Below are positions 25,730 to 34,620 of a stretch of 64,000 nt of DNA, in pieces. The notes beneath the pieces are model-generated. The model was not told where the DNA came from. It saw only the letters and a list, made by a program, of their open reading frames with translations, and ran no database searches. The DNA is taken from contig JBJEWF010000004.1 in the NCBI GenBank assembly GCA_051884915.1, positions 35,613 through 99,612 of the forward strand. The letters are read 5' to 3'. Origin of the DNA: RUG572 sp051884915. GTDB taxonomy: Bacteria; Verrucomicrobiota; Kiritimatiellia; RFP12; UBA1067. The translations under genes and the position numbers were made by a program. Position 1 is the first letter of the stretch, and the number at the start of each line of letters is the position of its first letter.

Positions 25730-26103
25730 AGCACCCGAACCTTCCGCGCATCAGCCCCGGAATGCTGCTCACAATGTTCCGAGACGCGGCCATTGCGCTC
25801 GAACACGCCGAGAGCAAGCACCCCAACTTCGCCGACTCGTTCACTTGCCGGTTCGACACCTTGAAGGACGCGAACGTCGCCCTGCAAACGCGCCGCGAAC
25901 TCAACGCCAGGGCTATCGAAGACGGGCGGCTCACCTCAATCGAGGTCCTGGACTGCGAACTCCTGGAAGCCCGCGAGGCGTTCATTCGCGGGAGCCTGGA
26001 AGACTTCAACATGGAGATGGCCCAGGTCCTGGCCGTGACGCTCCGCTTGTGGCACCTCGGCGCGTTGACGCTTGTCAAGGGCGAGAACGGAGGTGCGAAA
26101 TGA
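25726..26103 (+). CDS. Hypothetical helical early protein
   Basis: 125 aa, mostly helical by composition. ATGA overlaps on both sides. Not recognised. Confidence 0.5.
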   Translation: MKHPNLPRISPGMLLTMFRDAAIALEHAESKHPNFADSFTCRFDTLKDANVALQTRRELNARAIEDGRLTSIEVLDCELLEAREAFIRGSLEDFNMEMAQVLAVTLRLWHLGALTLVKGENGGAK

Positions 26104-26438
26104 TCATCTATGTCGCGTCCCCCTTCCACGGCGACGGAACCGCCGAATCCCAGCGCGAGAACATGAAACGAGCCGCCGTCTATTGCGCTTGGGTGGTCCA
26201 GCGCGGACACGTCCCCTACGCGCCGCACCTCTTGTTCCCGAACTTCCTCGACGAGAACAAGCCCGAACACCGCGAGATTGCGCTCAAGGCCGGCCAGGCA
26301 ATGCTCAACCGCTGCGACCAGCTCTGGGCGTTCACGGAGAACGGAATCAGCGACGGAATGCGTGCCGAGATGGACTACGCCCGGCGAATCGGGAAACAGG
26401 TCTACATGATGAATCCTGAGAAGAGGAGCGCGAAATGA
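26100..26438 (+). CDS. DUF4406/DUF7768-like, nucleoside 2-deoxyribosyltransferase-fold protein
   Basis: 112 aa. MIIYVASPFHGD at the N-terminus and GHVPYAPHLLFPNFLDE are the pattern of phage 2-deoxyribosyltransferase-like proteins. A role in nucleotide hypermodification or salvage is possible; the exact activity is not known for the family. ATGA overlaps with both neighbours. Confidence 0.75.
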   Translation: MIIYVASPFHGDGTAESQRENMKRAAVYCAWVVQRGHVPYAPHLLFPNFLDENKPEHREIALKAGQAMLNRCDQLWAFTENGISDGMRAEMDYARRIGKQVYMMNPEKRSAK

Positions 26439-26908
26439 CGTTCATACGCGCCGACATCTGCAGCACGGGGCACCTGGACGGAATAACGTTCCGCCCAATT
26501 GCCGGAATCGGGAGCGAACCCGAGATGCTGCTCATGGGCGAAATTGCCGGCCAGCTCAACCGCCGCGCCAAGGAACTCACCTCCGAATGCTCTCCGAAGA
26601 TCTCCGCGACCGAGACCAAGCGCCTCGAAACGCGGAGCCGTCGCGAGAAATGCACGGCGGTCATTTCTTGCCGGTGGGACGGCGCGCGCTTCACGCTCCG
26701 GAACTACCTCGAGGACTTCCAGGTGGCGACGGGGCAAGACAAGCGAGGCCGTCCCATCTGGAAGACGGCGGAGCAGAACGAGACGAGCGTGCGCCTGGGG
26801 AATTGGGCGTCCTATGTCCTCGACTGGTTCGAGGCATACGAAAAGGGCATCGTCGAGCAGTTTGTCCCGGAAGCCCGCGCGAAGATTTCCGTCACGACGG
26901 ACCGCTAA
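26435..26908 (+). CDS. Hypothetical early protein
   Basis: 157 aa. Not recognised. Contains a beta-rich middle (KCTAVISCRWDGARFTL) and helical end. Its stop overlaps the next start as TAATG. Confidence 0.5.
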   Translation: MTFIRADICSTGHLDGITFRPIAGIGSEPEMLLMGEIAGQLNRRAKELTSECSPKISATETKRLETRSRREKCTAVISCRWDGARFTLRNYLEDFQVATGQDKRGRPIWKTAEQNETSVRLGNWASYVLDWFEAYEKGIVEQFVPEARAKISVTTDR

Positions 26909-27438
26909 TGCCTTCCCATGCGGCCATAGAACGCGCGGCGGTGTTCGCCCTTCTCGACCCAGAAACGGCGACCTGGGCGACGCCGCTTGTGCGTGGACTG
27001 TCCGCCAGGGACTTCACGGACCCGTTCTGCCGCTTGTGCTTCCAGGCAATATGCGCCGCGCACAAGCGCGAGGACGCAATCCCGACGGAGAGGGACATGG
27101 CGAGACGGTACGGATGGAGCCAGCGGGCGACCGCGCTCATCGAAGACGCCGAACTCGTCACCGTCTGGACGAGCGAGACCGACAATCCGCTGCACCACAT
27201 CCCGAGAGAGACGTACACGCGACCCATCACCCAAGAGGAATACGACACCTGGCCGGAATTCCTTCGGGAAGGAACCAAGCCAGGCGACCCGACAATCGAA
27301 ACGCGCCCGCAGACCGTGGTCGAGCGCATCAAAATACGGCCCGTGGACGAGCTGCTGCAGAACGCAGCGTACACCGACAAGCAGATCCGCGACGCCTTCC
27401 ATTTTCTCCAAGCCCACAGAAGGACCGAACCGACATGA
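26908..27438 (+). CDS. DnaB N-terminal-domain-like protein
   Basis: 176 aa. ERAAVFALL near the start and DPFCRLCFQAICAAHKRED resemble the N-terminal collar domain of DnaB helicases, but no ATPase motor follows. Overlaps the RecA-like ATPase start (ATGA). May be a helicase loader or a split helicase part. Moderate confidence. Confidence 0.55.
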   Translation: MPSHAAIERAAVFALLDPETATWATPLVRGLSARDFTDPFCRLCFQAICAAHKREDAIPTERDMARRYGWSQRATALIEDAELVTVWTSETDNPLHHIPRETYTRPITQEEYDTWPEFLREGTKPGDPTIETRPQTVVERIKIRPVDELLQNAAYTDKQIRDAFHFLQAHRRTEPT

Positions 27439-29165
27439 CGCAGAAACGCGAGAAGCGTGACCTCCGGCGCGAAGCCGAACTCGCCGTAATTGGGAGCCTT
27501 CTGACACCCACGACACAAGAGGCCACAATCAAGGCCATCAAGCGCAGCAGCCTGGGAGCCGACTCGTTCGCCACACGCGACACCGCAGCCGCTTTCGCGC
27601 AGATCCTCATCGACGCGAAGTCCGAATGGGGAATCATGGACACCTCCGCCGAAGCCATCGGAAGGGACCTGGCGACCGCAAAGGCGCTGGCGAGAATCGG
27701 CAAGGAGAAGGAAGCCGTCGAGAAGGTCGTGGACAACGCACGCCAGGAGAAGCTCTTCACCACCATCCAGGGCATCACGGACAAGGTGGCCAACTACCCG
27801 AACGCCATCCAGGCGGGACGGGCGCTCCAGGACGCGCTCAAGCGGTTCGAGCGCGACGCGCAGAAGCTGAACAAGCCGAAGGGACGACTTCTCGGCTCAT
27901 ACGACTACCCAGGCCCCGACGAAGAGGACGACCACTGCCTCTTCCAGAACCGCTACCTCCGCAGGGGAATGGCCGGAATGATCGTCGCCGGCTCCGGCGT
28001 CGGAAAGTCGGTCGTGTCGATCCAACTCGCCTACCATTGGGCGGTCGGCAAGACGTGCCTGGGAATCACGCCCACGAAGAAGACCGCCGCGACCTGCAAG
28101 GCGGGACGGAGCCTCCCGGACGGCGGAATGAAGATCGCCATCTTCCAGAGCGAGGACGACGAGTACGATATGCAGAACTTCCGGCGCGGCATCACGAACG
28201 GACTCATCGCAGACGGCTGGACGAGCGAGGAGATCAAGCTGGCGGAGAGCCGCGTGTCGTGCTATGGAATCGACGAAATCGGCGGCCAGGACATCTTCTC
28301 GTTCATGAGCGCGGTCCAGGACGATGAACTGTTCGACATGGCGTTCATCAACCCGCTCTTCGGATTCTACGAAGGCGACATCAAGGACAACGAGGAGGCG
28401 CGGCGTTGGCTGCGTGGCGGTCTCGACCCGCTCATCAAACGCGCCGGCAAGGAATTCGGGTGCTGGATTGTCCACCACACCCCGAAGCCGAAGCTCGACG
28501 ACCTCAAGGACGGCGGCAACGTCTTCGCCGCCTACATAGGCAACGGAGCCTCCGAATTCACGAACTACCCCCGAGTTACGCTAGCCTTCGTGCCATGGAA
28601 GAGCGCGGCCCGTGGCAGCGTGCCGAGCCGCACCATCTTCCGACTCGTCGCCGGGAAGCACGCATGCCAGCTCGGCTGGAAGGGGTTCAGCGGATCGAAC
28701 ACGGACGAGAAGATCGTCTGCTACTCCTACCTCGTTGACCGCTACAAGGACGCGCACGCAATCTACTGGGCGGAGCCGGACGAAGAGGAATGGAAGGCAA
28801 TCCGCGACCGCCTGGCGGAAGAGGCGAAGAACGCGAAGGAAGAGCGCGAAGCCGAAGCCGCGCAGCCGGAGGTGGACGGCGTGAACCAGAGCGACTTCCC
28901 GCTCATCGAGCGAGCCGCGACTTGGGTCCGAGCCACCGAAAAGCTCGTCGGCCCAGAAGACATCAAGCGTGTTCTGTCCAGCTACGCGAAGGTCGGCCCG
29001 AAGTCGAGCCGCGTCGCCCGTATGATGGCCATCCTCGTCGCGCCAGGCTATCTGTCTGAACACGGGCTCGCGGAATGGAAGGACGGACGCAGCCATTGGT
29101 ACGGTACCGCCGACGCCATCGCCGCCGCAAAGGAGCGGAACAAGGCCGAGAGCCTGGACTTTTAA
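27435..29165 (+). CDS. RecA-fold replicative ATPase/helicase (RepA/AAA_25-like)
   Basis: 576 aa. N-terminal ~100 residues again resemble a DnaB N-domain (REAELAVIGSLL). The ATPase has Walker A AGSGVGKSVVS (about residue 180), a Walker B-like region FDMAFINPLFGF and CWIVHHTPKP, typical of RepA-like hexameric helicases. The C-terminal ~150 residues include a charged coiled-coil and a winged-helix-like part. Probable phage replication helicase. Confidence 0.8.
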   Translation: MTQKREKRDLRREAELAVIGSLLTPTTQEATIKAIKRSSLGADSFATRDTAAAFAQILIDAKSEWGIMDTSAEAIGRDLATAKALARIGKEKEAVEKVVDNARQEKLFTTIQGITDKVANYPNAIQAGRALQDALKRFERDAQKLNKPKGRLLGSYDYPGPDEEDDHCLFQNRYLRRGMAGMIVAGSGVGKSVVSIQLAYHWAVGKTCLGITPTKKTAATCKAGRSLPDGGMKIAIFQSEDDEYDMQNFRRGITNGLIADGWTSEEIKLAESRVSCYGIDEIGGQDIFSFMSAVQDDELFDMAFINPLFGFYEGDIKDNEEARRWLRGGLDPLIKRAGKEFGCWIVHHTPKPKLDDLKDGGNVFAAYIGNGASEFTNYPRVTLAFVPWKSAARGSVPSRTIFRLVAGKHACQLGWKGFSGSNTDEKIVCYSYLVDRYKDAHAIYWAEPDEEEWKAIRDRLAEEAKNAKEEREAEAAQPEVDGVNQSDFPLIERAATWVRATEKLVGPEDIKRVLSSYAKVGPKSSRVARMMAILVAPGYLSEHGLAEWKDGRSHWYGTADAIAAAKERNKAESLDF

Positions 29166-29186
29166 CACACAACAAACCCAAAGGAG

Positions 29187-29417
29187 ATGCACAGAACGAC
29201 CATCAACGACCTGGCATTCAACTTGAAGGCCATCCGCCGCGCGAGGACGTTTTGCACACTTCGCCGCGTAATGTTGCGAAATGTGAAATATGACCTCGCG
29301 CACGCGGTACCATCGCGATACTTTGCAGCCCCTTATATACAAATACAAAGCACTTTGTATTTTGTATATATAAGGGGACTGCGAAATATCCGCCCTGGCG
29401 TACCCCTACCCCTATAA
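29187..29417 (+). other. Possible truncated gene running into structured repeat B
   Basis: Starts with a good ribosome-binding site (AAAGGAG) and TTINDLAFNLKAIRRAR, which looks like the beginning of a real protein, but after ~22 codons the frame runs through repeat B and its hairpin. Either a small gene disrupted by the repeat or a leader peptide. Low confidence as a protein. Confidence 0.35.
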
Positions 29418-29430
29418 CTGTAAAAACAAT
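29252..29430. repeat. Structured repeat B
   Basis: Same layout as repeat A: left flank GCACACTTCGCCGCG, hairpin at 29325-29382 (CCCCTTATATAC...GTATATATAAGGGG), right flank GTACCCC-TACCCCT-ATAACTGTAAA (29400-29430). Between the RecA-like helicase and the ERCC4 nuclease. The nuclease ATG follows 10 bases later, so the tail could act in its expression. Confidence 0.72.
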
Positions 29431-29439
29431 CATTGCGAA

Positions 29440-30066
29440 ATGACGAAAGAACAACTCCGCGAACTGTACGGCTTCGCCATCATCGAGGACACCCGCGAAC
29501 AGACCCCGCTCGACTTCACGCGGGCGACCGACATCCCAACCGTCCGCCAGAAGCTCGACACGGGCGACTACTCCGCCACCGGCTTCGAGAACATCGTCAC
29601 CATCGAGCGCAAGAACCCCGAGGATCTGGTCTCGTCCGTCATCCTGGACCGCGCCCGCTTCGAGCGCGAACTCAAGCGCATGAGGGAGGGCGGATTCAAG
29701 CTCTGCGTCATCTACTGCGAGGCGACCTACGCCGACATCGCCGCCGGCGCGTACCGTGGCAGATCCAACCCGAAGTCGGTCCTCGGCTCCCTGGACGCCT
29801 TCGCCGCACGGTACGGCGTGCCGACCCTCTTCTGCAGCCACCCCGTCTACAACATCCCCAGGTCACCGAGAATCCGCTGGGAAGCCCTCTGCGCCCGCGC
29901 CAGCCGGCTCAACCGCCAGGAAATGGCGCACCGCATCGCCGGAATCCTCAAATACTTCGTCCGCGAACAAGTCGGCAAGCGAGAATGGGACCGCCGCCAG
30001 CGGCTCATCGAGAAGGCGTACAACGCCGAAAACGCCGCCAAACTCGACGCGCCGCCCGAATTCTGA
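29440..30066 (+). CDS. ERCC4/XPF-type nuclease
   Basis: 208 aa. Nuclease motifs EDTREQTPLDF, TGDYS and IERKNPEDL (the ERKxxxD signature). Acts on branched or flapped DNA. No C-terminal HhH pair is obvious, so it is the stand-alone phage type. Complements RusA in the recombination set. Confidence 0.88.
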   Translation: MTKEQLRELYGFAIIEDTREQTPLDFTRATDIPTVRQKLDTGDYSATGFENIVTIERKNPEDLVSSVILDRARFERELKRMREGGFKLCVIYCEATYADIAAGAYRGRSNPKSVLGSLDAFAARYGVPTLFCSHPVYNIPRSPRIRWEALCARASRLNRQEMAHRIAGILKYFVREQVGKREWDRRQRLIEKAYNAENAAKLDAPPEF

Positions 30067-30348
30067 CGCCACAATGCACGGAAACGGCCCAAAATCACCC
30101 TCCACGCGCGTCGCTCCACCAATGACCTACAACCAACCCGAAAACGCTCCTCGCGCTCCTATGCCAGTTTTTGGGCGTTCTGGCGCATGGGCCCAAAAGG
30201 CGCCGATACCGCCCAGACACCTCGCGCGCACACACGCGCGCGCTTGACCCCCTGGCCACAGTCAAGCAGACAACCGACAATTTAGCCAATCGCCACCCCA
30301 GGAGACCGAAAGGAGGCCACCGAGAACACAGAAAAGGAGATGCGAACA
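30067..30348 (+). other. 280-bp gap with a motif variant and GC-rich dyads
   Basis: Contains TTGACC-CCC-TGGCCA (30244-30258), a variant of the late-region motif, and alternating GCGC/ACAC sequence (30220-30243). A 41-codon frame from 30123 has no family features. I see no convincing gene. Confidence 0.5.
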
Positions 30349-30837
30349 ATGGCCGAATGCCACAAATGTCCGCACCAGGCAGAAATAGTTAGGCTCCGCG
30401 ACATTTGTACGCGGTGCGAAGGTCCTGCCGACAACAATCACGGCGGGGTCTCTTTCGTTTCCCTGGAAGCCGCGAAGGAATCAACGCGTATCATCAAGCC
30501 GGCCCCGGACTGGAACCAGGGCACGGGCGACACGGGGAGCCGATTCAACGAGGAGGTCCCGCCCGAGCTGCGGCCATTCGTTTTGAACATTCTCCGCCCG
30601 TTCTGGAGCATGACCTTCGAGGAATGGGTGGTCATCGGCGGCAAAATCCGCGGAATGTCCGACAAGGAACTGACCGCCGCCATCGGGTGGAGCAAGCAGC
30701 GTGTTTGGGAAATCGGGGAGCGCGTGAAGCGGAAACACGCCCGCCTGGGAGGAATCCGCACCGGCATGGACGGCGTCCGCAAGGGCGGACGGACCGCAAA
30801 GCCGAAGAAGTATGAACAGAAGGAGCTGTTCCAATGA
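30349..30837 (+). CDS. Zinc-finger/HTH protein, possible late regulator
   Basis: 162 aa. N-terminal four-cysteine cluster (CHKCPHQ ... CTRC). C-terminal helix-turn-helix-like MSDKELTAAIGWSKQRVWEI. Start 30349 has GGAG 9 nt upstream; ATG 30340 would touch it. Placed between the early and packaging blocks, where late activators usually sit. It is a candidate reader of the TTGACC motif (inference). Confidence 0.6.
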   Translation: MAECHKCPHQAEIVRLRDICTRCEGPADNNHGGVSFVSLEAAKESTRIIKPAPDWNQGTGDTGSRFNEEVPPELRPFVLNILRPFWSMTFEEWVVIGGKIRGMSDKELTAAIGWSKQRVWEIGERVKRKHARLGGIRTGMDGVRKGGRTAKPKKYEQKELFQ

Positions 30838-32063
30838 CGAAGAAAACGACCGACCAAGTCTGCCTCGCCGACTTCCGCGAGAACCCAGACAACCCGTCCA
30901 AGGCGACCGAGGAGCAGCTCGACCGCCTGGCCGAGAAGCTGAAGCGCATCCCCCTGGGCCTCACCGCCATCCGCATCGCCTACGTCACCGACGCGCCGGG
31001 CGGAGGGAAAATGGTCATCAGCGGCAACAAGCGGCTCCGCGTTCTCAAAATGGCCTACGGATCCACCGCGAAGGTGCCGGCGGCCTGGTTTGTGGACGTC
31101 ACCGCAATGACGCCCGAGCAGCGGCACGAATTCATCGTGGACGCGAACACCACCGACGGCGAATGGGACCTGGACAAGCTGCTCGAGCAGTACGACCGCC
31201 AGGAACTCGCCGACCTCATGGGTGCCGAGGCCGTTGACGATCTCCTGGCGGACCTGGAAGCGGAGAAGCCGAGCGAAGCCGAGAACGCCGAATACGACGC
31301 CTTCGTGGACAAATTCAGGCCCAAACTCACCACCGACGACTGCTACACGCCGGAGAACGTGTTCGCCGTGGTCCAGGAATGGGCGGTGAACCGCTACGGG
31401 CTTCAAGGCGTGGAGCTTGTCCGCCCGTTCTACCCCGGCGGAGACTATGAGCATTTTGACTACCCGCCGAACTGCTGTGTCCTGGACAACCCGCCCTTCT
31501 CCATCCTGGCCGAAATCGTCAAGTTCTACCAGGAGCGCAAAATTCGGTTTTTCCTCTACGGTCCCGGCTTGACGATCTTCAGCGGGGCGAAATACGGGGC
31601 GCACTATGTCATCTGCGGCGCCAGCATCATCTACCACAACGGCGCGGTCGTGCGGACCGGCTTCATCACGAACATGGGCGAGAATCTAATCGAGGTCGTG
31701 CCAGAACTCAAAAAGCTGATCGAGGCCGAGGTGGACAAGAACAAGGACACGAAGGAACTGCCGAAGTACGAATACCCGATGTGCGTGGCGACCGCCGCCC
31801 GCCTGGAATACCTGGCCCTCCGCCACACGCCGTTCGCCATCAAGGCCAAGGACGCGAAGTTCATCCGCAAGCTCGACGCCCAGGGCGACAACGGGATTTT
31901 CGGCGGGGCGTGGCTGCTCTCCGAGCGAGCCGCCGCCGAGCGAGCCGCCGCCGAGCGAGCCGCCGCCGAGCGAGCCGCCGCCGAGCGAGCCGCCGCCGAG
32001 CAAGGCCGCATCGTCTGGAAGCTGTCCAAGCGCGAAATAGCCATCCAAAGGAGCCTTGGCTAA
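30834..32063 (+). CDS. ParB/Srx-domain protein fused to a DNA adenine methyltransferase-like domain
   Basis: 409 aa. N-terminal ParB/sulfiredoxin-like domain (ENPDNPSKATEEQLDRLAEK, ISGNKRL), then a methyltransferase-like part with the catalytic CVLDNPPFS (N6-adenine type, about residue 220). The C-terminus carries five ERAAA repeats encoded by a perfect 15-bp tandem repeat, followed by a short basic end. Such fusions are common in phages, probably for DNA modification or anti-restriction. Confidence 0.82.
   Translation: MTKKTTDQVCLADFRENPDNPSKATEEQLDRLAEKLKRIPLGLTAIRIAYVTDAPGGGKMVISGNKRLRVLKMAYGSTAKVPAAWFVDVTAMTPEQRHEFIVDANTTDGEWDLDKLLEQYDRQELADLMGAEAVDDLLADLEAEKPSEAENAEYDAFVDKFRPKLTTDDCYTPENVFAVVQEWAVNRYGLQGVELVRPFYPGGDYEHFDYPPNCCVLDNPPFSILAEIVKFYQERKIRFFLYGPGLTIFSGAKYGAHYVICGASIIYHNGAVVRTGFITNMGENLIEVVPELKKLIEAEVDKNKDTKELPKYEYPMCVATAARLEYLALRHTPFAIKAKDAKFIRKLDAQGDNGIFGGAWLLSERAAAERAAAERAAAERAAAERAAAEQGRIVWKLSKREIAIQRSLG
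31923..31997 (+). repeat. Five perfect 15-bp tandem repeats inside the ParB/methylase gene
   Basis: Unit GAGCGAGCCGCCGCC, copies starting at 31923, 31938, 31953, 31968 and 31983. Each encodes ERAAA; changes in copy number keep the frame and alter a helical linker. Confidence 0.95.
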
Positions 32064-32317
32064 TGACCGACCTCGACAAAATACGCGCCCTGGCCGCGCA
32101 GCGCATCAGCTACCACGGCGTCACCGCCACCCTGGGGCGACCTATGACCGCCGCAGAGAAGGACGAATACTACCGCGCAAGGACCGTCGCCCAGCTCCGC
32201 GCCAACAAGGACCGCGCCGCACGGGCGTCGGAATCGTCCGCGCCGGAGCCCTTTTCCACAACTCTCACCAGCATCGGGGCGAAATTCGACCTCGACGCAG
32301 CCCTGGAGGACCTATGA
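32063..32317 (+). CDS. Small hypothetical protein before terminase
   Basis: 84 aa; TAATG overlap with the methylase gene, ATGA overlap with the next. Helical (TAAEKDEYYRARTVAQLRA). Not recognised. Confidence 0.55.
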   Translation: MTDLDKIRALAAQRISYHGVTATLGRPMTAAEKDEYYRARTVAQLRANKDRAARASESSAPEPFSTTLTSIGAKFDLDAALEDL

Positions 32318-32658
32318 GCAAGAAGACCGACCCGAAGAAGAAAAGCCCCTGCCAGAAGCGCATACCCTTCAAGAAGGGCGGATGTGAGCGCGACCGCGCC
32401 ATCCAGAGCGCAGGCGGGAAGGCGTGCGCGGAGAAGAAGCGGCTCATGAAGACGATGAGAGAATGGGCGGTCATCTTCCGGGACACCCCGATGAAGGATG
32501 ATCCTCGCCTGACTATGGGCGGCGGCGTCGCGCTCCGAATGTACCACGCCGCGCTCGAGGGCGACGTCAGAGCCGCCGAATTCCTCTCGCGGCTGCAGGG
32601 CGAAATGGTGGAGAAGGTGCAGAACGTCGAGCCGCCGAAGCTCGTCGACGACATCTGA
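32314..32658 (+). CDS. terS: Probable terminase small subunit
   Basis: 114 aa. Basic N-terminus (SKKTDPKKKSPCQKR), then a helical region (MYHAALEGDVRAAEFLSRLQ) with the look of small-terminase helices. Assigned mainly from its position 7 nt before the large subunit. Confidence 0.55.
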   Translation: MSKKTDPKKKSPCQKRIPFKKGGCERDRAIQSAGGKACAEKKRLMKTMREWAVIFRDTPMKDDPRLTMGGGVALRMYHAALEGDVRAAEFLSRLQGEMVEKVQNVEPPKLVDDI

Positions 32659-32665
32659 CCCGTGG

Positions 32666-33919
32666 ATGGCGACCAATCTGTCAGACCTTGTGCCGAAAGT
32701 GTTCCACCCCTGCTGGCGCTCAATGCGGGACTTCGAGAAGGTGGAATACTGGATGGTGGGCGGGCGTGGCGCGGCGAAATCGACTGTCGCCGCCCTTCGC
32801 TGCCTCAACGCCCTGGCCCGAGACCCGGACGCCAACATCGCGGCCTTCAAGAAGCACGGCGTTGAGATTGAGACCTCCGTTTACGCCGAATTCGGGAAGG
32901 CCATCACTCGCCTCAACTGGGGCGATCTATTCAAATTCAAGACCAGCCCGTACCAAATCGAGTACCGTCCAACGGGGCAGAAGATCTTTTTCCGTGGCCT
33001 GGACGATCCGAACAAGACGCGCTCGTTCGCCACCCTTCGCGGCTATGTCCAGGTCGGCTGGTTCGAGGAGTACTGCCAATACGACGGACAGCAAGAGATC
33101 GACACGGTGCTGCAGTCGATCGGGCGCGGCGGTCCCCTCTTCCAGACAATCGCAACCTACAACCCGCCCGAGACACGCGCCGCCTGGGTGAACGTTGAGC
33201 GCAACAAGGCCAACCCCGACCGCTATGTCCACGAATCGAGCTACCTGGACATCCCGCCCGAATGGCTAGGCCCGGCATTCTTCTCCATCGCCGAGCGAAT
33301 CAAGCGCGAGAACCCGGACCGCTACCGCCACGACTACCTCGGCGAAATCACCGGCACGGGCGGCGAAGTGTTCCGAAATCTGGAAGCACGCGAAATCACC
33401 GACGAGGAAATCGCCAACTTCCGCCGCAAACGCTGGGGCATGGACTTCGGCCAGGCGGACCCGACGGTCCTGGTGGGCACGAACTACGACGCCAACGCCC
33501 GGACGCTCTACTTCTTCGACGAGTGGGGGAAGCCGGATGCGTTCATTGCCGAAATGCTGGACGCCATCGAGAATCGCGGCCTAATGTCCACCCCGATCAT
33601 CGGCGACGAGGGCGGCGGCGGCAAGGGCGTCATCAAGGAACTCCGCGCAAAGGGCGTGCGGCGAATCGTCGAGGCGTACAAGCCAGGTGGATCCGTCGAA
33701 AAGGGGATGCGCTGGTACAGAGATCTCGCCCGAATCGTCATCGACCCGAAGCGCTGCCCAATGACCTGGCAGGAATTCAGCGGCTACGAATACGACCGCC
33801 TCCGCGACGGGACCTACCGAAACGAATACCCGGACCGCGACAACCACCGAATCGACGCGGGGCGCTACGCGAACGAGGACGCCATTTTCGGCGAGTGCCG
33901 TTCGCGGCTGCTGATCTAG
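32666..33919 (+). CDS. terL: Terminase large subunit
   Basis: 417 aa. DNA-packaging ATPase/nuclease, PBSX-like. Walker A GGRGAAKST (about residue 33), Walker B-type VGWFEEYCQ, and nuclease domain starting WGMDFGQADPT with a later GDEGGGG. Complete at both ends. The TTGACC motif begins 2 nt after its stop. Confidence 0.93.
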   Translation: MATNLSDLVPKVFHPCWRSMRDFEKVEYWMVGGRGAAKSTVAALRCLNALARDPDANIAAFKKHGVEIETSVYAEFGKAITRLNWGDLFKFKTSPYQIEYRPTGQKIFFRGLDDPNKTRSFATLRGYVQVGWFEEYCQYDGQQEIDTVLQSIGRGGPLFQTIATYNPPETRAAWVNVERNKANPDRYVHESSYLDIPPEWLGPAFFSIAERIKRENPDRYRHDYLGEITGTGGEVFRNLEAREITDEEIANFRRKRWGMDFGQADPTVLVGTNYDANARTLYFFDEWGKPDAFIAEMLDAIENRGLMSTPIIGDEGGGGKGVIKELRAKGVRRIVEAYKPGGSVEKGMRWYRDLARIVIDPKRCPMTWQEFSGYEYDRLRDGTYRNEYPDRDNHRIDAGRYANEDAIFGECRSRLLI

Positions 33920-33920
33920 C

Positions 33921-33936
33921 ATTGACCGAGCGGCCA
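33921..33936 (+). promoter_or_regulatory. Late-region motif copy (TTGACC-GAG-CGGCCA)
   Basis: Directly after terL and 12 nt before the ATG of the PLD-like gene. Clear member of the recurrent set described in the findings. Confidence 0.6.
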
Positions 33937-33948
33937 CGGGAGGACGAT

Positions 33949-34620
33949 ATGCCGCTATTCTCAACCAGGCCGACGGAAGAGGACACCCCGAAAGAGGACA
34001 AGCCCGAAAAGGAGACGCCCGTCAGCACGGGCGGCACGGCAATGCGTTGCCACACCGTTCGCGGCAAGCGCATCTTCGATATGCGGCGGTTCACGTCCGA
34101 ACAGAACCTCCTGGAATCCGTCCCGTGGCATTTTGCGTCAGGCGAGACCCGCCACATCATCAGCATGGGCGACTGCGACTCCCTCACGTTTCTGCGTCAC
34201 GTCATCCGGCAGCAGCGCCTCCACTATTGCCTTGTCTCGTCCTGGTGCTTTGGCGTCGAGGACGTGAGCGAATTGGGCGGGTGGCTCCGTCGCAAAATGG
34301 TGGGGCGGTTCGACTTCTACGCGGGCGAAATCGCCAAGGCAAGCTACGCCGCGTGCGCCCAGGAACTCGGCGACATCGCACGCGCCGGCGGCGGACGTCT
34401 CGGCATCTTCCGCAACCACTCGAAGGTTATGGCGTTCTACGGGGAGCGGTTCGACGGGGCGATCCTCTCGAGCGCGAACGTCAACACCAACCCGCGCACG
34501 GAGCAGACCGTCATCACCACCGAAACGTCGGTCGCCGACTTCTACAAGGCGTTCTTCGACGGAATCCACCCGTTCAACCACGCCGACTTCCCGAATTTCA
34601 CCCCCTGGAGGACCAAATGA
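33949..34620 (+). CDS. Phospholipase D-like protein
   Basis: 223 aa. One HKD-type motif near the C-terminus, IFRNHSKVMAFYGERFDG, then LSSANVNTN. PLD-fold proteins include nucleases and lipases; in phages with packaging genes a nuclease or membrane role is possible. A single motif implies dimerisation. Located between terminase and portal, an unusual place. Good ribosome-binding site (GGGAGGA). Confidence 0.75.
   Translation: MPLFSTRPTEEDTPKEDKPEKETPVSTGGTAMRCHTVRGKRIFDMRRFTSEQNLLESVPWHFASGETRHIISMGDCDSLTFLRHVIRQQRLHYCLVSSWCFGVEDVSELGGWLRRKMVGRFDFYAGEIAKASYAACAQELGDIARAGGGRLGIFRNHSKVMAFYGERFDGAILSSANVNTNPRTEQTVITTETSVADFYKAFFDGIHPFNHADFPNFTPWRTK

Noticed and set aside
30123..30247. Short frame MTYNQPENAPRAP...
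   Set aside because: No ribosome-binding site or overlap coupling, Pro/Ala/Arg-biased end in alternating GC sequence; not supported as a gene.
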